From Actinobacteria bacterium OV320 (GTDB lineage Bacteria; Actinomycetota; Actinomycetes; Streptomycetales; Streptomycetaceae): a stretch of 64,000 nucleotides of DNA. Shown here in pieces: positions 17,390 to 25,554 of this stretch. The notes beneath the pieces were generated by a model. That model searched no databases. It had not been told where the DNA came from and was given only the letters and a program-made list of their open reading frames with translations. The first letter of the stretch is position 1. Every line of letters starts with the position of its first letter. The position numbers and the translations under genes are program-made. Location of the stretch: NCBI GenBank assembly GCA_001298545.1, contig LJCX01000026.1:62001-126000 (forward strand), given 5' to 3'.

Positions 17390-17917
17390 CTACTCGTGCA
17401 CCTTCCCGTGGGCCTTGGCCAGGTCCGCGTAGAGGGTGCCGTTCAGGGTCACGCCCTGTCGTTCCTCCTCGCTCAACTCCCGCCTGACCTTGGCCGGTAC
17501 GCCCGCGACCAGTGATCCCGGCGGTACCTCCATGCCCTGGGGCACGAGCGCCTGCGCGGCGACCAGCGAACCCGCCCCGATCACCGCCCCGTTGAGCACG
17601 GTCGCCCCCATCCCGATGAGGCAGTCGTCGCCGACCGTCGCCCCGTGCACGACGGCGTTGTGGCCGACGGACACCCGCTCGCCGATCGTCACCGGAAAGC
17701 CGGGGTCGGCGTGCAGCGTCACGTTGTCCTGGATGTTGGCGTCGGCCCGGACGGTGATCCGCTCCACGTCGCCGCGTACGACGGCCCCGTACCAGACGCT
17801 CGCGCCCGCCTCCAGCGTCACGTCCCCGATCACCGAGGCCGTCGGCGCCACGAACACCTCGGGGTCGATCTTCGGTTCCCTGCCGCCGATGCCCACGATC
17901 AGCGCCCTGTGCGTCAT
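17390..17917 (-). CDS. Gamma-class carbonic anhydrase family protein
   Basis: A 175-residue left-handed beta-helix made of hexapeptide repeats (VIGDVTLEAGASVWYGAVVRGD, then IGAGSLVAAQALV). Candidate metal ligands are His in HADPGF and the pair in GHNAVVHG, as in the CaiE/YrdA branch; RGDVERI is the conserved Arg-Asp motif. Many of this branch lack proven anhydrase activity. ATG at 17917 with AAGGAGA ribosome binding site. Divergent from an acyltransferase of the same fold. Confidence 0.9.
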   Translation of the reverse strand: MTHRALIVGIGGREPKIDPEVFVAPTASVIGDVTLEAGASVWYGAVVRGDVERITVRADANIQDNVTLHADPGFPVTIGERVSVGHNAVVHGATVGDDCLIGMGATVLNGAVIGAGSLVAAQALVPQGMEVPPGSLVAGVPAKVRRELSEEERQGVTLNGTLYADLAKAHGKVHE

Positions 17918-18026
17918 CACCGTCTCCTTGTCTCGGTCGTCCCACCGCACCGTACGCCACCGGGTGGGGCGAAGATCACAGGGTCGTGGGCGCATGGCCG
18001 CACCGCGCGCTGAGTACGGTGAGCGG

Positions 18027-18785
18027 GTGCCGAAGCCCTGGAACACGTTCTCATCATGGCGGCGCCGACTGGTGCAGCGCGCCGTCCACGCGGGCTGGGC
18101 GTGGGTGCAGCGCACGGGCTCCGTCACCGCGGAGCACCCCGGACGCCTCCGCTTCGGCTCGATCGGCCGGGGCACCCGGCTCGCCTTCCCGCTCGGCACG
18201 GTCTTCGGGGAGCCCTGGATCCACCTCGGCGCGCACTGCATCGTCGGCGAACAGGTCACCCTGACCGCCGGTCTGATGCCCGATCTGGACCTCGGCCCGG
18301 ACCCGATCCTGCGTCTCGGCGACGGCGTGGTGCTCGGCCGGGGCAGCCATGTCATCGCCGACACCACGGTCACCATCGGCAGTGACTGCTACTTCGGCCC
18401 GTACGTCTACGTCACCTCCACGAACCACTCCTACGACGATCCGCACGAGCCCATCGGCAAGCAGTGGCCCCGCATGGAGCCCGTGGAGATCGGCCCGGGG
18501 TGCTGGATCGGCACCGGGGCCGTGATCCTGCCGGGTGCCCGGATCGGACGGAACGTCGTCGTCGCGGCCGGGGCGGTGGTACGCGGCCCGGTGCCCGACC
18601 ACAGCGTCGTCGCGGGGGCGCCCGCCAAGGTCGTACGGCGCTGGACGCCGGCCGAGGGCTGGCAGCCGCCGCTGCGCACCCCGGCGCCGGTGCCGATCCC
18701 GGACGGCGTCACCTCGGACCAGCTGGTCGCGCTGTCGGAACTGGACGAGGAGACGGCGGCCGCGCTCGCCCGGCTGGAACCGTAG
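18027..18785 (+). CDS. Hexapeptide-repeat acyltransferase
   Basis: A 252-residue WbbJ/LacA-type O-acyltransferase: transfers an acetyl group from acetyl-CoA to a sugar or other hydroxyl acceptor. The left-handed helix repeats run from about residue 70 to 190 (VVLGRGSHVIADTTVTIGSD, IGTGAVILPGARIGRNVVVAAGAVV), and TSTNHSYDDP carries the catalytic-type His. An Arg/Trp-rich N-terminal 40 residues and a Pro-rich C-terminal tail flank it. GTG at 18027; ribosome binding site weak. Confidence 0.87.
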   Translation: MPKPWNTFSSWRRRLVQRAVHAGWAWVQRTGSVTAEHPGRLRFGSIGRGTRLAFPLGTVFGEPWIHLGAHCIVGEQVTLTAGLMPDLDLGPDPILRLGDGVVLGRGSHVIADTTVTIGSDCYFGPYVYVTSTNHSYDDPHEPIGKQWPRMEPVEIGPGCWIGTGAVILPGARIGRNVVVAAGAVVRGPVPDHSVVAGAPAKVVRRWTPAEGWQPPLRTPAPVPIPDGVTSDQLVALSELDEETAAALARLEP

Positions 18786-18786
18786 G

Positions 18787-19644
18787 TCAGCCCGTCGCCA
18801 GCAGCAGCGTGCCCACCAGAGCCAGGCCCGCGCCCGCCGCCTGGACCGCGCGCAGCCGCTCCCGCAGGAAGCCGCGCGCGGCGAGAGCGGTCACCACCGG
18901 GTAGAGCGAGGCGAGCACCGCGGCCACCGTGACCGGGCCGTGCTGGGCGGCGACGGCGTAGGTGCCGTTCGCGGCGACGTCGGCCAGCCCGACGAACCCG
19001 TACGCCGGCAGCGCGGACAGGGCCAGGCCGCCCTCGGGAAGCGCGGGCGCCCCGCGCCGGACGGCCAGGTACAGCGCCGCACCGCCGGTGGCCACGTTGG
19101 TCACGCGCTGCACGAACAGGGCGAGGAACAGGCCGGTGACGGTGGTGGACGCCTCGGTGATCAGGACGAACACCGTGCCGAAGCCGAGCGCCGCGACCAG
19201 GGTGAGCAGGACGGCCCGGCGCTGCACCGGGGCGCCCCTCAGCTGCGGGCCGCCCGCCAGGACGACCCCGACCACGGCGACCGCGATGCCCGCCACCTGG
19301 ACCAGTCCCGGCCGCTCGCCGAGGACCAGCCCGACGGAGACCGGCACGGCCACGCTGAGGGTGGCCAGCGGAGAGACGACTCCCATCGGGCCGAGCGCCA
19401 GCGCCTTGTAGAAGGAGAACAGGGCGACCGGCCCCACCAGTCCGGCCGCGACCGCGAACCACAGACGGGGGCCGGCCTCGCTCCAGCCACCGGTGGCGAC
19501 CACGATCGCGCCGAGGACGACGGCCGCGATCGACTGCGAGACCACGACCACGGTGAGCGCCGGGGCCCGTCGCGTCAGCAGTCCGCCACCGAAGTCGGCC
19601 AGGCCCCACAGGAGGCTGGTGGCCAGGGCGAAGAGTGCTGTCAC
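18787..19644 (-). CDS. EamA/DMT family transporter
   Basis: A 285-residue protein with ten predicted membrane helices in two EamA repeats (for example SLLWGLADFGGGLLTRRAP first, GFVGLADVAANGTYAVAAQHGPV in the second), typical of metabolite exporters. GTG 19644 is preceded by GAGGGA. Divergent from an XRE-cupin regulator, with a repeat-containing promoter region between, so the regulator probably controls it. Confidence 0.9.
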   Translation of the reverse strand: MTALFALATSLLWGLADFGGGLLTRRAPALTVVVVSQSIAAVVLGAIVVATGGWSEAGPRLWFAVAAGLVGPVALFSFYKALALGPMGVVSPLATLSVAVPVSVGLVLGERPGLVQVAGIAVAVVGVVLAGGPQLRGAPVQRRAVLLTLVAALGFGTVFVLITEASTTVTGLFLALFVQRVTNVATGGAALYLAVRRGAPALPEGGLALSALPAYGFVGLADVAANGTYAVAAQHGPVTVAAVLASLYPVVTALAARGFLRERLRAVQAAGAGLALVGTLLLATG

Positions 19645-19656
19645 GGGGTCCCTCGC

Positions 19657-19700
19657 AGTACAGTTCGGTGCACGATCAGGTGCACCCCACGGTAGTACAG
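19657..19700. promoter_or_regulatory. Operator-like repeats between EamA and XRE-cupin genes
   Basis: GTGCAC occurs at 19669-19674 and again at 19680-19685, 11 bp apart (one helical turn, same face). The pair is framed by AGTACAG at 19657-19663 and 19694-19700. Likely binding sites of the neighbouring XRE-cupin protein. Confidence 0.55.
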
Positions 19701-19750
19701 GGAAGTGAATCCTGGCATCCAGAATATTGGACTCCCGAAGTGGACGGAAT

Positions 19751-20323
19751 GTGTCGGACCTCGAACTCCTGACCCAGTCCCTGGCGCGCAACGTCAAGCA
19801 CTGGCGCGCGGTGCGCGGCTTCACCCTGGACGTGCTCGCCGCCCGGGCCGGTGTCAGCCGCGGGATGCTCATCCAGATCGAGCAGGCCCGCACCAATCCG
19901 AGCATCGGCACGGTCGTCAAGATCGGTGACGCGCTCGGCATCAGCGTCACCACCCTGCTGGACTACGAACGAGGCGCGAAGGTCCGTATCGTCCCGGCCG
20001 ATCAGGCGGTACGGCTGTGGCACACCGACGCCGGCAGCTACAACCGGCTGCTCGCCGGCACGGAGGCGCCGGGGCCGCTGGAGATGTGGGACTGGCTGCT
20101 GATGCCGGGGGAGAACAGCCTCTCGGAACCCCACCCCGTCGGCACGGTGGAGCTCGTGCACGTCACCGCGGGCGAACTCACGCTCACCGTGGACGGCGAG
20201 GAGTACCGCGTCCCGACCGGCGCGAGCGCCTCCTTCGAGGCGAGCGTCCCGCATGTCTACGGCAACCGGGGCGAGGTGCCGATGGAGATGGTGATGGCCG
20301 TCTCGGTGCCGCCCGTGCACTGA
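19751..20323 (+). CDS. XRE family regulator with C-terminal cupin
   Basis: A 190-residue protein. The N-terminal helix-turn-helix (about 8-65) includes FTLDVLAARAGVSRGMLIQIE, and the C-terminal cupin (about 110-185) includes PHPVGTVELVHVTAGELTL and EASVPHVYGNRG. Proteins of this build bind a small ligand in the cupin and control a nearby transport or catabolic gene. Start chosen as GTG 19751; ATG-like codon at 19727 is possible. Divergent from an EamA exporter. Confidence 0.9.
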   Translation: MSDLELLTQSLARNVKHWRAVRGFTLDVLAARAGVSRGMLIQIEQARTNPSIGTVVKIGDALGISVTTLLDYERGAKVRIVPADQAVRLWHTDAGSYNRLLAGTEAPGPLEMWDWLLMPGENSLSEPHPVGTVELVHVTAGELTLTVDGEEYRVPTGASASFEASVPHVYGNRGEVPMEMVMAVSVPPVH

Positions 20324-20366
20324 GACGCCGGGGTCGCGGGCGGGCGGCTCTTGTTAGCGTGCGGTC

Positions 20367-20924
20367 ATGCGCGCGCCCATCGGACACTTCGACACCGCCA
20401 CCCCCGCCCCCGACTGCCTCGACGAGCTGGTCGGCCCGGTCGCCGACGCCGTACGCCGGTGGGGCGGCAGCGTGCCCGCCGACGAGTTCGTCCACGTCGA
20501 CACGGACCCGCAGTGGGCGGACACGGCCGTCTTCGTGGAGCACTTCGGCCGGGAACTGCTGGAGCGGTCCGCCAACTGCGTGGTGGTCGCCGGCAAGCGG
20601 GGCGGCGAGACGACCCTCGCCGCGTGTGTCGTGCTGTCCACCACCCGGGTCGACGTCAACGGGGTCGTGCGCCGACAACTCGGCGCCCGCAAGGCCTCGT
20701 TCGCGTCGATGGACACGGCGGTGGGGGAGACCGGCATGGAGTACGGCGGCATCACGCCCATCGGACTCCCGGCCGGCTGGCCGGTGTTGGTGGACTCCGC
20801 CGTCGTCGATCTGCCGTACGTCCTGGTGGGCAGCGGGCGCCGGCGCGGGAAGCTGCTGGTGCCGGGCAAGGCGTTCGCCGAACTGCCGGGCGCGGTGGTA
20901 CTGGAGGGGCTCGGCGTGGCCTGA
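20367..20924 (+). CDS. YbaK/ProX-type aminoacyl-tRNA deacylase
   Basis: A 185-residue editing-domain protein that may clear mischarged tRNA (for example Cys-tRNA-Pro or Ala-tRNA-Pro). VVAGKRGGETTLAACVVLS and ARKASFASMDTAVGETGMEYGGITPIGLP are family motifs with the conserved Lys and Gly-Gly-Thr-Pro-Gly-like loop, here GGITPIG. Length is normal. ATG 20367 near the start of a short transcript. Exact substrate not known. Confidence 0.88.
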   Translation: MRAPIGHFDTATPAPDCLDELVGPVADAVRRWGGSVPADEFVHVDTDPQWADTAVFVEHFGRELLERSANCVVVAGKRGGETTLAACVVLSTTRVDVNGVVRRQLGARKASFASMDTAVGETGMEYGGITPIGLPAGWPVLVDSAVVDLPYVLVGSGRRRGKLLVPGKAFAELPGAVVLEGLGVA

Positions 20925-20945
20925 GGCGCCTCACCGGCGGCTGTC

Positions 20946-22052
20946 TCAGGCCGCCGTGTGATGGGCGAGGGCCAGATGCGGGTCGTCCTCGCCCGGTACC
21001 GGCGCCGGATCCGCGTGGACCAGCGCGGCCGTCAGGCGCGGCACGGCGTGCAGCAGGGCGTGTTCGGCCGCCACGGCGATCCCGTGCGCCTCGCGTACCG
21101 TCGCCTCGCCGTCCACGACGACCGCCACCTCGGCCCGCAGCCGGTGCCCGATCCAGCGCAGCCGCAACTCGCCGACCGCGCGCACCCCTTCGACCTCCCG
21201 CAGCGCATGTTCGGCCCGGTCGACCAGCGCCGGGTCGACGGCGTCCATCACCCGGCGGAACACCTCGCGTGCCGCGTCACGCAGCACCAGCGCGATCGCC
21301 GCCGTGATCGCCAGTCCCACGACCGGGTCCGCGAGTTGCCACCCCAGCGCCGAGCCGCCCGCGCCCAGCAGCACCGCCAGCGAGGTGAACCCGTCCGTGC
21401 GGGCGTGCAGCCCGTCCGCGACCAGCGCGGCCGAGCCGATCGAACGGCCGACCCGGATGCGGTAGCGCGCGACCCACTCGTTGCCCGCGAAGCCGGCCAG
21501 TGCGGCCACGGCGACCGCGCCGAGCTGCTCGACGGGGCGCGGGTTCATCAGCCGCTCGACCGCGGTCCATCCCGCGAAGGCCGCCGACGCGGCGATCGTC
21601 AGCACGATGGCGATGCCCGCCAGGTCCTCCGCCCGCCCGTAGCCGTAGGTGAAGCGGCGGGTGGCCGCCCGTCGGCCCAGCACGAAGGCGATGCCCAGCG
21701 GTACGGCCGTCAGCGCGTCCGCCGTGTTGTGCACCGTGTCGCCGAGCAGCGCCACCGAGCCGGACAGCGCGACCACGACCGCCTGCGCGACGGCCGTCGC
21801 GCCGAGTACGGCCAGCGAGACCCACAGCGCGCGCATGCCCCGGGCCGAGGACTCCAGTGCCGGGTCGAGTTTGTCGGCGCTCTCGTGCGAGTGCGGGGTG
21901 AGGAGGTGGGCGACGCGGTGGCGCAGGCCCGGGGCGGACGCCGAGGGGGTGGAGGTGGGGGAGGGGTGGTGGTGCGGGTGCTCGTGGGCGTGGTCGTGAT
22001 GGTGCCCGCGGTCGTGCCGGTGTCCGTGCTCGTGGTCGTGCCGCTCGCTCAC
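20946..22052 (-). CDS. Cation diffusion facilitator (zinc efflux) transporter
   Basis: A 368-residue CDF exporter driving Zn2+ or similar ion out against protons. The N-terminus is a His/Asp-rich tail (HDHEHGHRHDRGHHHDHAHE) for metal loading. Six membrane helices follow; HNTADALTAVP in helix 2 and HARTDGFTS in helix 5 carry the paired His and Asp ligands. A cytoplasmic domain with EVEGVRAVGELRLRWIG follows. Divergent from an ArsR regulator, its likely repressor. Confidence 0.92.
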   Translation of the reverse strand: MSERHDHEHGHRHDRGHHHDHAHEHPHHHPSPTSTPSASAPGLRHRVAHLLTPHSHESADKLDPALESSARGMRALWVSLAVLGATAVAQAVVVALSGSVALLGDTVHNTADALTAVPLGIAFVLGRRAATRRFTYGYGRAEDLAGIAIVLTIAASAAFAGWTAVERLMNPRPVEQLGAVAVAALAGFAGNEWVARYRIRVGRSIGSAALVADGLHARTDGFTSLAVLLGAGGSALGWQLADPVVGLAITAAIALVLRDAAREVFRRVMDAVDPALVDRAEHALREVEGVRAVGELRLRWIGHRLRAEVAVVVDGEATVREAHGIAVAAEHALLHAVPRLTAALVHADPAPVPGEDDPHLALAHHTAA

Positions 22053-22105
22053 GTCGATCCCTTCCGCTGCGCCGAGGTGGACGCGTGCCCGTCCACACCC
22101 CCATT

Positions 22106-22127
22106 ATGTGCGTATGAGCGCACGCAT
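22106..22127. promoter_or_regulatory. Imperfect palindrome at the ArsR/CDF start
   Basis: ATGTGCGTATGAGCGCACGC contains GTGCG (22108-22112) and CGCAC (22119-22123) around a 6-bp spacer, with further outer matches. It overlaps the possible first codons of the ArsR gene and lies 55 bp from the CDF start. A metal-responsive ArsR operator is plausible. Confidence 0.4.
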
Positions 22128-22473
22128 GCACCTATCACCTGCACACCATGCGCATCCGCGCACACCCGGCGAGGAACAGTTCGCCCTCGCCGCCGAGCTT
22201 CTCGCCCTGCTCGGCGACCGCACCCGGCTGGCCCTGCTGCACGCGCTGACCGCCGGAGAGGCCGATGTGACGACCCTGACGGAAGGCGTCGGAGCGGCCC
22301 GGCCGGCGGTCAGCCAGCATCTGGCGCGGCTGCGGCTGGCCGGGCTGGTGAACACCCGCAAGGAGGGCCGCCGGGTGGTCTACTCGCTCTCCGACGGCCA
22401 TCTGCGCCGCCTGGTGGACGAAGCGCTGAACGTGGCGGACCACCGGCTCGGGGACGAGCCGCCGCACGACTGA
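22114..22473 (+). CDS. ArsR/SmtB family metalloregulator
   Basis: About 119 residues. LLALLGDRTRLALLHALTAGE, GVGAARPAVSQHLARLRLAGLV and RKEGRRVVYSL are the winged-helix core. His residues at both ends (MHLSPAHHAHP; ADHRLGDEPPHD) fit metal sensing at an alpha-5-type site. Start is either GTG 22108 or ATG 22114. Divergent from a CDF transporter, so derepression by zinc or a related metal is likely. Confidence 0.88.
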   Translation: MSARMHLSPAHHAHPRTPGEEQFALAAELLALLGDRTRLALLHALTAGEADVTTLTEGVGAARPAVSQHLARLRLAGLVNTRKEGRRVVYSLSDGHLRRLVDEALNVADHRLGDEPPHD

Positions 22474-22474
22474 C

Positions 22475-23683
22475 TCAGTAGTGCTCGGCCGTTCCCAGGT
22501 ACTGCTCCGCGAAGGCGGCTGCGGCGGCGGGAGACGTGAACAGGCGACGCAGCCGGGCGAACGTCGTGCCCGCGCGGAACGGGTCGCCGGTCGCGGTCCC
22601 GTGGTAGACCTCGGACAGCCACTGCGAGAACTCCTGGTAGTCCCACACCCGGCGCAGACAGACCTGCGAGTAGTCGTCCAGGCCGTCGCCGTCGCCCCCG
22701 TCGAGATACGCCACGAGCGCGTCGCCCAGCAGGAACGCGTCGTACAGGGCGAGGTTCATGCCCTTCGCGGCGATCGGCGCGACGAGGTGGGCCGAGTCCC
22801 CGGCCAGGAAGAGCCGCCCGTACGTCATCGGTTCGACCACGTAGTCGTGCATGTCCAGCACGCGCTTCTCGATCAGCCGCCCCTCGGTCAGCGGCGGGGC
22901 CCCCGCGCCCTCGAGGCGCTGGTGCAACTCGGACCAGACGCGGTCGTGGGACCAGTTCTCCGGATCGTCGCCGGGCGGGCACTGGAGGTAGTACCGGGTC
23001 ACGTCGGGACTGCGGGCCATGTGCCCGGCGAACCCGTTCGGATGGACGCCGAACAGGACGCAGTCGGAGGACGGCGGCGCCTCGGCGAGCAGCGCCAGCC
23101 AGCCTGTGCCGTAGTCGTGCCGTGCGATCCGGGCGCGCTCCGGCACCAGCGCGGCCCGGCCGACTCCGCGCGCCCCGTCGGCGCCGACCACGAAATCGCA
23201 GGTCAGCACCTGCCGTTCTGCGGTGTCGGGGCAGATGTACGACACCGAAGGACGGCCCGTGTCGAGGTCGTGCAGTTCCACGTCGCGCACCGAGAAGCGG
23301 GCGTCGCCGCCGCGTACGTCGACGTACTCGTGGACCAGGTCCGTCACCAGCAACGGCTGCGGATACACCCAGTGGTGATGGCCCGTCAGCTCGGTGTAGG
23401 GGAAGCGGTAGCACTCGCCGCCGAAGCGGAACTCGCACGCGGAGTGCTGCTGGGCCCGCGCCAACAGGTTCCGGGCCAGGCCCCGTTGCCGCAGTCCGTG
23501 GACGGCCCGCTCCTCCAGGACTCCGGCGCGCGGCCGCCGTTCGATGAACTCACGGCTCTCCGTCTCCAGTACGACGCAGTCGACGGACGCGGCCCGCAGG
23601 ATGTTGCCGACGGTGAGACCTGCGGGGCCCGCGCCCACGACGACGACGGGAGTGTGGTGGGGGGAAGGGGAGTTGGTGGTCAC
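22475..23683 (-). CDS. pobA: FAD-dependent 4-hydroxybenzoate 3-monooxygenase type enzyme
   Basis: A 402-residue group A flavoprotein monooxygenase: hydroxylates 4-hydroxybenzoate to protocatechuate with NAD(P)H and O2. GAGPAGL near residue 17 binds FAD; DFVVGADGARG is the DG motif; RLFLAGDSAHLVAPIAAKGM is the GD motif with the PobA-type AKGMNLA. RAGVLEERAVHGLR also matches the family. Length is normal. GTG at 23683. No protocatechuate ring-cleavage genes are adjacent, so the exact substrate is inferred. Separated from the ArsR gene by one base. Confidence 0.87.
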   Translation of the reverse strand: MTTNSPSPHHTPVVVVGAGPAGLTVGNILRAASVDCVVLETESREFIERRPRAGVLEERAVHGLRQRGLARNLLARAQQHSACEFRFGGECYRFPYTELTGHHHWVYPQPLLVTDLVHEYVDVRGGDARFSVRDVELHDLDTGRPSVSYICPDTAERQVLTCDFVVGADGARGVGRAALVPERARIARHDYGTGWLALLAEAPPSSDCVLFGVHPNGFAGHMARSPDVTRYYLQCPPGDDPENWSHDRVWSELHQRLEGAGAPPLTEGRLIEKRVLDMHDYVVEPMTYGRLFLAGDSAHLVAPIAAKGMNLALYDAFLLGDALVAYLDGGDGDGLDDYSQVCLRRVWDYQEFSQWLSEVYHGTATGDPFRAGTTFARLRRLFTSPAAAAAFAEQYLGTAEHY

Positions 23684-23733
23684 CCGCACATTATGGGCGG
23701 GCCCTCCGGCACGGCCCGGAGAACACCGGCCGG

Positions 23734-24141
23734 TCAGCCCAGCCGGGGAATCTCGATGGCCGGGCAGCGGTCCATGACCATCTCCAGGCCCGCGGCCCGG
23801 GTCCGGTCGTAGGCCGCCTCGTCGACGACGCCGAGCTGGAACCACACCGCCTTCGCGCCCTTGGCGACCGCCTCGTCCGCCACGGCACCCGCGAGTTCGC
23901 CGTTGACGAAGACGTCGACGACGTCCACCTCGAAGGGGATGTCCGCGAGGGAGGCGTACCCCTGCTCCCCGTGCACCGTCTCCGCCTTCGGATGGACGGG
24001 CACGACCCGCTTGCCGAAGCGCTGGAGCACCTCGGCGACCCCGTAGGCCGCCCGCCCGCGGTTCGTCGACAGGCCCACGACGGCCCAGGTGTCGCCGAGT
24101 CCGGTGAGGATCCTGCGGATCGTTGCCTCGTCGCCGTGCAC
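23734..24141 (-). CDS. CoA-binding protein (YccU family)
   Basis: A 135-residue Rossmann-like CoA-binding domain: TWAVVGLSTNRGRAAYGVAEVLQRFGKRVVPVHPK at the N-terminus is diagnostic, with VDVFVNGELAG and AVWFQLGVVDEAA following. It likely binds CoA; no enzymatic role is assigned. GTG start with AAGGAGG upstream. Divergent from the CysRS-like gene. Confidence 0.88.
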   Translation of the reverse strand: MHGDEATIRRILTGLGDTWAVVGLSTNRGRAAYGVAEVLQRFGKRVVPVHPKAETVHGEQGYASLADIPFEVDVVDVFVNGELAGAVADEAVAKGAKAVWFQLGVVDEAAYDRTRAAGLEMVMDRCPAIEIPRLG

Positions 24142-24253
24142 CGGCGGCCTCCTTGAGATCGGAAAGGAACAGTCCTGGCCTACAACAGCTCGCGCCGCAC
24201 CCTGATTCCGGCCCCTGCCTGCGAAGTCGCGCCCGCCCGCCTAGGCTCGCCTC

Positions 24254-25006
24254 GTGCTGAGCCTCATCGACGCCCGAACCGGCGAGCCCGTCGTCGCCGC
24301 CCCCGTCCGCCGTGGCCTGACCCGGGTGGAGGCGCATGCCTCGGGGTACGGGCCCGGATCGCTCCGGGTCCTCCTCGTCGCCGATCTGCTCGTCCGCGCG
24401 CTGGAACTCGGCGGCACGCCCGTGTGGGCACTGCTGTCCGGCGAACGGGATCAGGCGGAACTCCGGGCGGGTGCCACCGCCCTCGGCATGCACCCCTTCG
24501 AGGACGGCCGCGACCTGGGCGCGGGCGCCGGAGTGGGTGAGGCGCAGATCCTGCACGTGGTGGAGGAGGGCGGCCGGATCCCCGACGGGGTGTGTGTCGC
24601 CGTCGCGCCGGCGGAGGGCACGGTGCCCGGAGGACCGGGCCGGGCCCCCGGGGGGACGGACCCCGACTTCGCCGTCCTGCGGCTGGCCCTTCTCTCCCAG
24701 CCCCGCAACCGGCCCCTGCGGCTCGACGCGGACGCGCTGGACGAGGCCCGGGACACCCTCGCGGGCTGGCGGCGAGCCGTCGCCGAGTGGGCGCGGCGAC
24801 CCTCGCGGCCGGTACCCGACACGGTGCGCGGACGGCTGCGTACCGCCTGGGAGGACGACCTGGACCTGCCCGAGGTGCTGCGGGTACTGCGGTCGGTGGA
24901 GGCCGCCGGGCCCGAGCTGCCGGACGGCGCCCGCTTCGAGAGCTACGCCTACGCCGACCGCCTCCTCGGCCTCGAACTCACCCGCGACCTCGGAGCCCCG
25001 GCGTGA
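24254..25006 (+). CDS. Degenerate cysteinyl-tRNA synthetase-like protein
   Basis: A 250-residue protein with no assigned family name. Its N-terminus (LSLIDARTGEPVVAAPVRRG, then GPGSLRVLLVADLLVRALEL) follows the CysRS/MshC pattern, but the Cys zinc ligand and the HIGH-like motif are gone. Its C-terminal helical part ends in RTAWEDDLDLPEVLRVLR, very like the CysRS DDLDTPxALxxL segment. This suggests a remodelled, probably non-catalytic synthetase relative. It overlaps the next gene by 4 bp (GTGA), so it is co-translated with a SixA phosphatase. Relationship inferred by eye. Confidence 0.6.
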   Translation: MLSLIDARTGEPVVAAPVRRGLTRVEAHASGYGPGSLRVLLVADLLVRALELGGTPVWALLSGERDQAELRAGATALGMHPFEDGRDLGAGAGVGEAQILHVVEEGGRIPDGVCVAVAPAEGTVPGGPGRAPGGTDPDFAVLRLALLSQPRNRPLRLDADALDEARDTLAGWRRAVAEWARRPSRPVPDTVRGRLRTAWEDDLDLPEVLRVLRSVEAAGPELPDGARFESYAYADRLLGLELTRDLGAPA

Positions 25007-25554
25007 ACGGGCCCGGCGAGGGGACACCCGCGCGCCGGCTGGTGGTGCTGCGGCACGCCAAGTCGGCCTGGCCGGAGGGTGTCCCCGACCACGAGCGGCC
25101 GCTCGCCCCGCGCGGCCGTCGTGACGCGCCGGCCGCGGGCCGGGCGCTCGCCGAAGCCGGCTGCGTCCCGGACCTCGCCCTGTGCTCCACCGCCGCCCGC
25201 GCCCGCGGGACGTGGGAACTGGCCGCCGCCGAGTGGGACACCCCGCCCCCGGTGCGCTTCGACCAGCGGCTCTACGGGGCCGACGTCCGCGAGCTCCTGG
25301 AGATCGTCCACGAGACGCCCGCCGAGGTCGGGACACTGCTGCTGGTCGGGCACAACCCCGGCCTGGAGGAACTGGTCCTCGACCTGGCCGGGGACGGTCC
25401 GGGGGACGCCCTGGACGAGGTGCGGCTGAAGTTCCCGACGTCGGCGATCGCCGTCCTGGCCTGGTACGGGACCGACTGGCGGTCCCTGGCGCCGGGCACG
25501 GCCCTGCTGACGTCGACGACCGTCCCGAGAGGCCGGAGGCCGCAGGAGGGCTAG
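25003..25554 (+). CDS. Histidine phosphatase, SixA type
   Basis: A 183-residue branch-1 histidine phosphatase. RRLVVLRHAKSAWPEG carries the RH(x) catalytic His, PLAPRGRRDAPAAGRAL follows, and VGHNPGLEELV supplies the second catalytic His. The related E. coli SixA dephosphorylates phosphohistidine in signalling proteins. GTG 25003 overlaps the upstream stop. Convergent with and overlapping the permease by 4 bp. Target unknown. Confidence 0.87.
   Translation: MNGPGEGTPARRLVVLRHAKSAWPEGVPDHERPLAPRGRRDAPAAGRALAEAGCVPDLALCSTAARARGTWELAAAEWDTPPPVRFDQRLYGADVRELLEIVHETPAEVGTLLLVGHNPGLEELVLDLAGDGPGDALDEVRLKFPTSAIAVLAWYGTDWRSLAPGTALLTSTTVPRGRRPQEG

Noticed and set aside
22475..25336. A 950-codon minus-strand frame that seems to fuse several genes
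   Set aside because: Only the last 402 codons encode the PobA-type enzyme; the rest is antisense to the CysRS-like and SixA genes and overlaps the CoA-binding gene out of frame.
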